Assembly (NCBI GenBank): GCA_002170315.2
Contig: NHFA02000052.1
Coordinates: forward strand, 12,553-50,430
Source: Euryarchaeota archaeon TMED99
Lineage (GTDB): Archaea > Thermoplasmatota > Poseidoniia > Poseidoniales > Poseidoniaceae
Direction: 5' to 3'
Length of the DNA: 37,878 nucleotides
The notes under the pieces are model-generated. The model saw only the letters and a list, made by a program, of their open reading frames with translations, was not told the DNA's origin and made no database searches. Positions 8,204-16,800 of the stretch are shown here, one piece after another; within the stretch, counting starts at the first letter, position 1, and each line of letters opens with the position of its first letter. Made by a program: the position numbers and the translations under genes.

Positions 8204-10267
8204 ATGACAGAAGGGGTGAGTCAAGGAAATGAGCAAATGTTTCCCTTTCTTGCCCATGAAAAGCCTCGACCTGGCCAAATTGAGATGATTCAAGAATCGA
8301 CCGAAGCACTTCGCAAGAATGGACATCATCTCGCAGCAGCTCCGACTGGTATTGGAAAAACTGCTGCTTCACTTGCTGCTGCATTAGAAATTGCCCGCAA
8401 CTCCAATTCTTCTTGTAAAATTCTCTTTTTGACCGGACGGCAATCCCAGCACAATATTGTGATTGAAACGGTAAGAAGCATCAATTCTCGGCTGAAAGAA
8501 GGTCAACGTCCAGTCAAGGTAGCAGACATTATTGGCAGAGAATCAATGTGCAGAGATGTTGATGTTTTGTCGGGAAAATGTTTCTGTGAACAAGGAACTC
8601 CTGATTCTGCAAAAGCCTCAGGACGAGAAGAAGTTCGAGATTTCATCCTTCAGTTTCCACGCCACGTCGAGGAAATTATCGAAAAAAGCCGTACATGGGG
8701 TGTTTGTCCTTGGTCAACATGTCGCTCTGCTGTGAAAGACTGTGATATTCTCGTGTGCGACTACAACCACGTCTTTTCAGAAGTCGTGAGAGAAAGTTCT
8801 CTTAGTGCAATGAATATTAGTTTGGGTCAATCAATTCTTATTGTTGATGAAGCCCACAACTTGCCTGATCGAATCAGAATGAGCATGGAGAGAGTGCTCA
8901 CGCCAGCCATCGTGCGTAATACTGAATTTGAACTTCAAGAATATGTCGAAACGCTCACTGAAACATATCAAAAGACAACTTCGACTTCAACGGCAATAGA
9001 ACTTGACGTGGCTACGTGGGCATGGGAGATTATGAAAATCGCCCGAACCAAGATGGAGGATTTGTTTCGACAACTTCGTTCCGACCTTATCGGGAATGAT
9101 GAAGAATCGTTTGTCGAAGTGGACCGTTTAACGGATATTTTCCACCGCTCATGCGATGAATACGAAGGATTGACGGGTCAAAAAACCTTGAACCAACAAC
9201 CTGCAGACCCTGAACGAGCAGTACAGCGAAATCACCGATTACCTCGATTGGCCGATGTTTTGAGTCGGGTTGTTGTTGAACAGGACCTCGAGAGTGATGA
9301 AGATGACAAAGAAACATTTTCTTTCAGATTGGGGCATGTTCTCAAATGCATAGAGTCATTTGGAGAAACAACAGCCATCACACTGGTATTCAGTTTGAGA
9401 GGCAGAGAAGGAAAAATCACATCGCATCTTCTTGACCCAGGGCTGGTTTCAGGACCTTTGTTCTCCTCAGTCCAAGGCTCAATACTCATGTCAGGAACAC
9501 TGTATCCCCCACAGATGTATGCTGATATACTTGATTTGCCGAAAGACAGAACAACAAAAACGGCGTATAGTTCGCCGTTTGCAGGTGAGCGAAGACCGGT
9601 GTTGGTTGCCCGAGATGTAACGACAAAATACACGCAAAGATCGCCGCAGATGTGGGATAAAATACGAAATCACATCCACGCTCTCATTGAAAAAACACCA
9701 GGTCACGTGGCAGTATTCTCTCCATCGTACAGAATGATGGAAGATATTCTCGGTGATGTCAAGTTCAAGGGTGTTGAGAAGATTATAGAAAGCAGAGATT
9801 GGAGTAAAAACGACATTGACCAACTCGTCGTGAAATTACGAGAAGACAAATCCGAGAAGAAGCGTATTCTTCTGTGTGGAGTTTTCGGAGCCCGACTTTC
9901 AGAAGGTATCGATTATCATGGTGGAATCTTGGATGCAGTTGTCTGCATTGGAATTCCAAACCCTCCTCCGTCTGTACTCTCTGATTCACTCAAAACATAC
10001 GCAGCAGACAGATTCGGCAAAAACAATGCTTGGCGATACACCGTAACTCAGCCTGCCATCAATGCCATTCTTCAGGCCATGGGTCGACCGATACGGTCAA
10101 TCGGAGACCGAGCATTGATTCTCCTTCTTGACCAACGGCATACTGACCGGACCTACATCAGTTGTTATCCAGGTGATTTACGTATGAATTCAACCAATGA
10201 CCCCCAAACCACGTCGAGTTTTGCTCGTCGCTTCTTTTCTAAAGTTCACACACTTGAAGAAGTGTGA
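8204..10267 (+). CDS. XPD/Rad3-family (DinG-like) superfamily-2 DNA helicase with Fe-S cysteines
   Basis: 687 aa. Walker A APTGIGKT is at 46-53 and the DEAH box (IVDEAHN) at 213-219. Between them five cysteines (116, 126, 128, 168, 173), including CPWSTC, match the 4Fe-4S-binding insert of XPD/DinG helicases, although which four bind iron is uncertain. The C-terminal half has the motif MSGTLYP, the segment GARLSEGIDYHG and motif VI QAMGRPIRS. Family members unwind DNA 5'-to-3' in nucleotide-excision or recombination repair. Start choice is open: the ATG at 8204 has no Shine-Dalgarno site, and an in-frame ATG at 8237 (MFPFLAHEKPRPGQ) with AAGG about 10 nt upstream fits the family N-terminus better. 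The downstream 166-aa gene may share its transcript. Confidence 0.88.
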   Translation: MTEGVSQGNEQMFPFLAHEKPRPGQIEMIQESTEALRKNGHHLAAAPTGIGKTAASLAAALEIARNSNSSCKILFLTGRQSQHNIVIETVRSINSRLKEGQRPVKVADIIGRESMCRDVDVLSGKCFCEQGTPDSAKASGREEVRDFILQFPRHVEEIIEKSRTWGVCPWSTCRSAVKDCDILVCDYNHVFSEVVRESSLSAMNISLGQSILIVDEAHNLPDRIRMSMERVLTPAIVRNTEFELQEYVETLTETYQKTTSTSTAIELDVATWAWEIMKIARTKMEDLFRQLRSDLIGNDEESFVEVDRLTDIFHRSCDEYEGLTGQKTLNQQPADPERAVQRNHRLPRLADVLSRVVVEQDLESDEDDKETFSFRLGHVLKCIESFGETTAITLVFSLRGREGKITSHLLDPGLVSGPLFSSVQGSILMSGTLYPPQMYADILDLPKDRTTKTAYSSPFAGERRPVLVARDVTTKYTQRSPQMWDKIRNHIHALIEKTPGHVAVFSPSYRMMEDILGDVKFKGVEKIIESRDWSKNDIDQLVVKLREDKSEKKRILLCGVFGARLSEGIDYHGGILDAVVCIGIPNPPPSVLSDSLKTYAADRFGKNNAWRYTVTQPAINAILQAMGRPIRSIGDRALILLLDQRHTDRTYISCYPGDLRMNSTNDPQTTSSFARRFFSKVHTLEEV

Positions 10268-10297
10268 ACAAAGAGAAACTATGGAGGACGAAGGTTC

Positions 10298-10798
10298 ATG
10301 GAGGCCGCACACAACCGAGACACCATGTCGACATGGGAACCCGTTCAACTGCACACGACTCTTTCCGAAGATTTCGTTGAAGAAACGACGCAGGCAAAGA
10401 CATTGGGGCTTGAGGCAGAGCCACAGCAACTCCATGCGGAGTTCCACGCTCATGCAGACCACATGACTGAAGTTCAAATGAATCATCAACGGGTACTTGT
10501 AGCATCAGGAATGATTCCAGAATCCCACTTAGCCGAAATTGAACCAGAGCGAAGTTTAGCTTGGATGGTTGAGCAATTGCATGGAACAGTAAATCCTGAC
10601 GGTCTCATCATCCCGCTTCATGGTGCTGATAACTCTGATATCGAGGTGTCAACACTCAACGATGAGGCACAACGTCAGTTGCGCTTGATTGTGAAAGAAG
10701 CAGGACACGATGACTTGACCAGAATCCTACCTCTACCTGCTCAAGCAGGTGAAATCCAAGCGCACTTCATCAACGGTCGACTTCACCTTCGATGGTGA
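10298..10798 (+). CDS. Conserved-looking hypothetical protein, 166 aa
   Basis: I do not recognise the family. The ATG at 10298 has GGAGG 10 nt upstream and begins 30 nt after the helicase stop, so a shared transcript is likely. The protein is soluble and His/Glu-rich in the middle (HAEFHAHADHMTEVQMNHQ), followed by a more regular alpha/beta part ending INGRLHLRW. A second in-frame ATG (10325, MSTWEP) is possible. It ends 4 nt before the convergent giant surface-protein gene. The His cluster could bind metal, but no known metal-site spacing is evident. Confidence 0.6.
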   Translation: MEAAHNRDTMSTWEPVQLHTTLSEDFVEETTQAKTLGLEAEPQQLHAEFHAHADHMTEVQMNHQRVLVASGMIPESHLAEIEPERSLAWMVEQLHGTVNPDGLIIPLHGADNSDIEVSTLNDEAQRQLRLIVKEAGHDDLTRILPLPAQAGEIQAHFINGRLHLRW

Positions 10799-10802
10799 TT
10801 CT

Positions 10803-13800
10803 TCATCGTGAAGGAATAGCAGCCAGCGATGAGATTTCTTGACCCATTCGTTCCAATGCTTGATGAGCAGCCGCTTTGTGCTGCTCACCCATCTCATCTC
10901 GACTGTAACGTGCTTGTTCAAACATGTTGTCCAGAGCTTGCAGTGCCTCCTCGGAGATCTGCGGCATGGCTTGTCGTATAGCCATCTCGAACTCACGAAC
11001 TGTTTCGAAATCACGACGCAGGAATCCATGTTCTTGGAAGGTCGAACAAAGGTTCTGATAACAGGTGAAAATTGCTTCACGGATAGAATCTCCAGCAGCG
11101 AGTAACTCTGCGGTATATGCAAAGATTTCAGCAGCCTCTTCCAACAATTCATTGGACTTACGTCGTCGATAAAGAACGGCACCGGCACCCGCAATTGCAA
11201 TGACAAGAAGAGTGAGAACATAGGCCCAAGCCGGAACTTGAGTGGCTTCTTCTTGGAATTCATATGAAAGCGCTGTGGATTCTTCAGAGTTCAGTGCAAA
11301 CTCATCGAGCGTTTGTTGAGAAAGACGTGGGTCGTTAATCAAAATCTCCAATGAAAGCCTGCCCCATTCTTGAGAAGAATCGCCAAATGGAGGGTCGGAA
11401 TTGAAATCAAACTCTGCCACACCATCTGCATTCGTAAGCGGCTGCAGAGGAGCGGATAATTGAGTTCCATTTTCAGAATACAAGTAAATCGTGACTGTGA
11501 TTCCGTCTACACCCTGTCTTGTGTCTTTGGCTATGATGAGAATCGAGCCACCAACATCTTCTTGCTCGTTTTCGATGATATCATCGAGAGTCACGGTGAT
11601 GTCGGCATTAATCTTGACAAAGATTGGATGAGAGACACTGGCCGTATTGAGATAATAGGCATCGTTACGTGGCGTTTCGAGGTGCAAGTATTGCGAACCA
11701 GCACTGAGGAACGATGGCGCTGTAGCAGTAAGTGAGTAATTTCCGTTGGACCAATCAATGAGTAAATCATCAATACAACGGGCACCGTCTTTCTGTGCAA
11801 GGCACTTCGAACCGTTTCCAAGATAGAGCGTGACATTATCGAAAACTTCCCCAAGTCCGCCAATTTCTGAAACTGATCCCGTCAAAACAATTGGTGAGAA
11901 GGTCGAGTCAGAACGAACGACAATGTTGGACGAAGTTCCATCAATGGTGATGAGAGCGTTTGCCCATACAGTTGCAGTACCGGAGGCTTGAGAGCCAATA
12001 TGTGCATCAGTGCCAGCAAAGAAGATGGTGAACTGATGGTTACCTCGTGCAAGGTCCATTGTTGCTGGAACAATGGCGGACCAGCTACCATCGTCTCCGG
12101 TCGTAAGCGTCGAAATCTCTACATCATCCAAACGCAAACTGAGTTCCATTCCACTCAAGCCATCGTTGTTGACTGTATCAATGTCAAACAAGCGTCCGGA
12201 AAGTGTCCAAAGGTTACCACGTGTTGCGTCTTTTCCATCATCAAAGATGAGTGTAACATCGGAACGGTGTGCGAGGAAGAAGGTCGTATTGCCTGTGTTT
12301 GAGCGGTAGTATCCTTGTGCATCGACGTTTGCAAACAGAGTGTGGTTGCCAAAGCCGAAGGTATCAGGAACATTCCAGGTAAATGTAAACGCTCCTTCAG
12401 AATCCGTAACGAGGGTTGCAATAATCAGCCCCTCAACTTCCAAATCCACCGTATGGCCAGAAATACCCAGTAATTGATTATCAACAACTGTGCCTGTAAT
12501 GGTCGTGTTTTGTCCAACCGCAACGGGGCTTTCCATCTCCACTTGAACCAGAATTTGGCTGTATATATCCCAAAGGCCTGTGGCATCACTCGGCAGATAG
12601 AAAGTCGTACCTGTGAATCGAGTCTCGAGAGAAATCGGACCTAATGGTGCATCTGCTGGAACTGGGTAGATAGCGATGAACAAACCTGTTTCATCTGTTG
12701 TCACATTGGTCATCCATTGTCCACCAAGCCATACTTCAACAGTGAGGTTACCGAGTGGTGCATCAACCAAGTCAAGAAGACGACCTTCAATGGTCATCGA
12801 TGCTTCACGATCGACTGTGCCGCTTGGAGTCAAAAGAATAATCTTTGTTGGAACACTGACGTTAAAGTCGACTTGAGCACTGCTCGGAAGATAGAAATCA
12901 GGGTTTGCAGGGTCACCTACGCCAATTGGGTCGACCCAATCTCGACCACCAAGGAATCGAACTTCAATCAAGTGAGCACCAGCAGAAGTATCTTCTGGCA
13001 AAGTCCATCCAATGGAATAATCACCCGTTGAAGCATTGGTTTCTACGCTCGATACCGGTACGCCGTCAACCAGAAGGTGAACAATCGCAATTGAAGAGAT
13101 ACCGTTGATTGAAAGCGTTTGGTTAAGGTCATCCAACAAGGTTCCCTGAACGGTAAATGAATCTCCTGCTACAAGCGTTGAAGGTGATGTAGAAATGACC
13201 ATGTTCGTTTGTGCAAGCACAACAAATTGCGTTGATGCGTTGGAACCGATGAGACCCGTTGTTCCCGGTGTTCCTGCAAAGGTCACTTCAAGGTCATTGA
13301 AGCCTACACTTTGATTACTTGGAATCGTAAGAACACCTGATGCTGTGCCGTTTTCAAAGGTCGTCATGAGAACACTGACATCTGTTCCAAGAAGCGATAC
13401 GACGACCTGTTGTGAACCGACTGGAGACATTGTATTGTCACGTAACAGAACTTGAAGTTGGAGGTCTTCACCACGTTCAGTGCGGTCATTCAGCGATGGA
13501 GTACCAAGACCGTCAATGGTTGGTTGAATAAACATCAGAGTAGTAAATCCACGGCTATCAAACGATGTATTACTTTTTGAGCCAACATAGTAGTTGACGT
13601 TTGGAACATATGAGGCTTCAAGCGTGTTGTTACCAGCCTCAAACCCTTCTCCAAGGAGAAGAGTTGCTGACCAAATTCCACCTGCAATGACTGAGCCACC
13701 AGTCACCGTGAATCCAGTGGGTTGATCGTTGATGCTGAACAAGATGTTTGCCGGCAGTATGCTGCCATCACGTTGTTCAAGGCCGCTTCCATTGTCACTG

Positions 13801-16800
13801 TTGACACGGCCGGTGACGTTGAATGAGGTTCCTGCAACCGGATTGTCAGCAATCGGGTCAATGATGAGGACCGTTGTCGAGCGAATCGTAATCGTTGAAA
13901 GGTTCACTTGTGTATTCAACAAGTCGACTGAGCCGTTGAAAACTAAACTGACAACAATGAGTCCAAGTGGGTGAGACATTGGAATCTGATGGCTGAAATT
14001 CGCATATCCTTCTCCATCGGTTTGCGTTCCTGTAAGCCAAGTCTCATGGAATTGGATATCGACGTCAAATGCTGAGAGTGGTGCGAACAGATTGGAAGAT
14101 TCGAGCAAGCGTCCAGTAATATTGACCGTATCACCGCGATTTATCGTGATTGGATTGAGCGGTTGAAGATTTTCAAACTGGCTGACACCCATTATGAGCA
14201 TTCCATTCTGTGAAGATGCAGTGAGGTAAAACGGAGAAGAACCTTCATTGACACTCAAGACCAAAATCTTGTTTCCTCGTTCAGTACCGTTGCCTGATGT
14301 ATCGGTTGGCACACTGATATTGAATGTTCCATTGGTCGAAGTTTGGTATGCTGCAACCAAAGTCTCATTCGGGTTATTCAGCCAAAATGCGGACATCTCT
14401 ACTGGTGTCGAAAGTGGACGAGTTGGGTCATCTGCGTCAAGAACTTGACCAAGGACATTGAAATTAAGTCCTGCTGTGGCAACGGTAGGAATCGAATCGA
14501 TTCGAATGTCACTCGGTACTTGAACGGTAAGATTGACGATTGAAGAGTTTCCAGTTCGTCGGGAATTGCCCTGTGCAAGTCCTGCAGTCAAATCATCATA
14601 GACCACGACGAGCACATCGTAATACCCAGGTGCAATACCTGTAGCAGTCCATTGGAGTGTCGAGTTTCCTTGAGCGTCTGAAACATCAGTACCCATTGAG
14701 ATGTTAGCGCCTCCATAATCGAAAATGTATTCGACGGTTGCTCCAGTTACATTGGACATATCTGCAACATCGGAAATCTTCGCATTAAAGTCGAGAGCTT
14801 GATTGACTTCTACAATCAGGGCTTCCCGTTCAGGCGCTACAACAAATTCCGACTCAATACCAACAAGTGTCGAAGGGAGCACCGGAGTGGCTGGAGGAAC
14901 TGTAGTGTCAACGAATCGGAAATAAGCACCGCCTGGTGGCGCTAATGTATCGAAGTCCATGTTCAGAATAAACTCATAGGAATCTGAAGGACTCGTTGTT
15001 GGAACGGTAAAGTTGAGAAGGAAACTGCCGGTCGTATTATTCAAGAAACCTTGAGCCAAGTCAATCGGCATACCTTCAGGAGTCATCATCAGAATGGTAA
15101 GCATCGTGATGTTATCCCCGAGGACACTGATGTTCGTGTATTGAGCATCGAAAATATCACCGAAAAGGTAACTGGTATTTCCTAAATGAGTCCAATCTTG
15201 ACTCAAACTCAGATTCCACGCTACTTCTGCAGCAACGCGCATCAATGCAGTACCTGTCGATGGTTGATAGAGATCAGAGCCGTTAAACGAAATGTCAAAA
15301 TCATAATCACCAGCGAAGAGAGTCGAATCAACCAACCAATTGATGGTCATCGTTTCTGTGAGAGGGTCGACAGTCGTGTTAATCCAGTTTCCATTGAAAC
15401 TGTAGTCGAAGTTTCCAGAGAGCATTAAGTCAGTTGAAACGCCACGATGGTCAAAAGCGGAAACAAGCACTGTCGCTTCTGTGCCCCGCAATTGAGCGGA
15501 TGAAAGAACTTGGAACTCAAGGAATCCACGCAAGAGGTAAGGTCCACCTGCAGAAACATTGGCATCATCTGTTGCTTCAATGGCGTCTGGGAAGAACCGA
15601 ATTTGTAATTCAAGAATACCTGCCATGACTTGAGCATCTGCAGTCGCCAAGAAATGTTGGATGTTGAAAGACCCATTCACACTGACATTGAAAACCTGTA
15701 CCCATTCTTGAGATGTTCCATTTTCTCGGATAGAAAGTGAGAGATTTCCAGGCATAGCAACAGGTGAAGCCCCCGTGGTAAGCGTGGAACCGTTCAACCA
15801 AATGTTGTCGTTAATGAGGAGAACGCTGCTGTTGGTAAGCGGTCCTTCGAGGGTTGCCGTAACATTTGGAGCATCTCTGACGTCGATGACAATTGAAGTC
15901 GTTGATGGGCGCAAATGGAATTGAGAAGGCGTAATGCCTGGTGCTTGGGTATCTTGCCATCCGGAAAATCCGAGTGTTGCAGAGATGTTGGTCTTTGTTT
16001 CAAGCGGGTCAAGTTCTAAATCAAAACTCCATGAACCATCGATGTTGAGGAACGAACTAAGATTAGTCAAGCCGCTTACAGAAGAGGTATAGGTTAACCA
16101 AACTGAAGGTGGAGTCGGATCATTCAATCCAATATTCTCAATCTTATTTGTTGGAGCATTCTCCAGTGAAAGAAGACCTCCAATAACCGTAAGGGCACCA
16201 GCTCCTGCAATAGGTGCATTGATCGCATTTGGAGATGTGTGGTTGATGATAGAATCTTCTGTGACGTTGATGTAACCGTCATAGATGATGCCAGACTCAG
16301 ACACATATCCGGATTCAGTGAGTTTGACAACGACACGATACATCCCCGGACCGTCTAATTCAGGAGGTGTTCCGTTGAAACTGAAGGTTCCATCTGCAAG
16401 AGTAATGGTAGAGCCAATCTCAAAGTTAGGAACAGCACCTTGGCCAGGAACTTCATTTTCTAAAGCCATAGGAACAAGGTATCCTACAACAGGAAGTTCG
16501 TTAATCGCAGAAGCATTCTCTGTGTAAATCAGTTGACCAGTTACGTTCAATGAAGCACTTGAATCACGGTCAAAGGTCATTGAAGAGATCGTTTGGCTTA
16601 CGATTTCAACTTCTTCTGGCTCAGGACATGCGTCAAAGGCGACCCAACCGAAGTCTGTTCCGCCGTTGGCTGTATTTTGCTGGAGTCGCACTTCACCCCA
16701 AGTGGTGAGGTGGGTAGGATATACTCCGTATCCATCGCCATTCCAGATGCCACCAGCAAAGCCTGTGACCTTACGCGCAGGAATCCCTGCAAGTCTTGCC

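Noticed and set aside
8180-8225. GACAGAA near the helicase start as the conserved RNase P RNA 3' motif
   Set aside because: The rest of the RNase P core (GAGGAAAGTCC and the GGCTTA that should follow) is missing on this strand, and the bases overlap the helicase start region.
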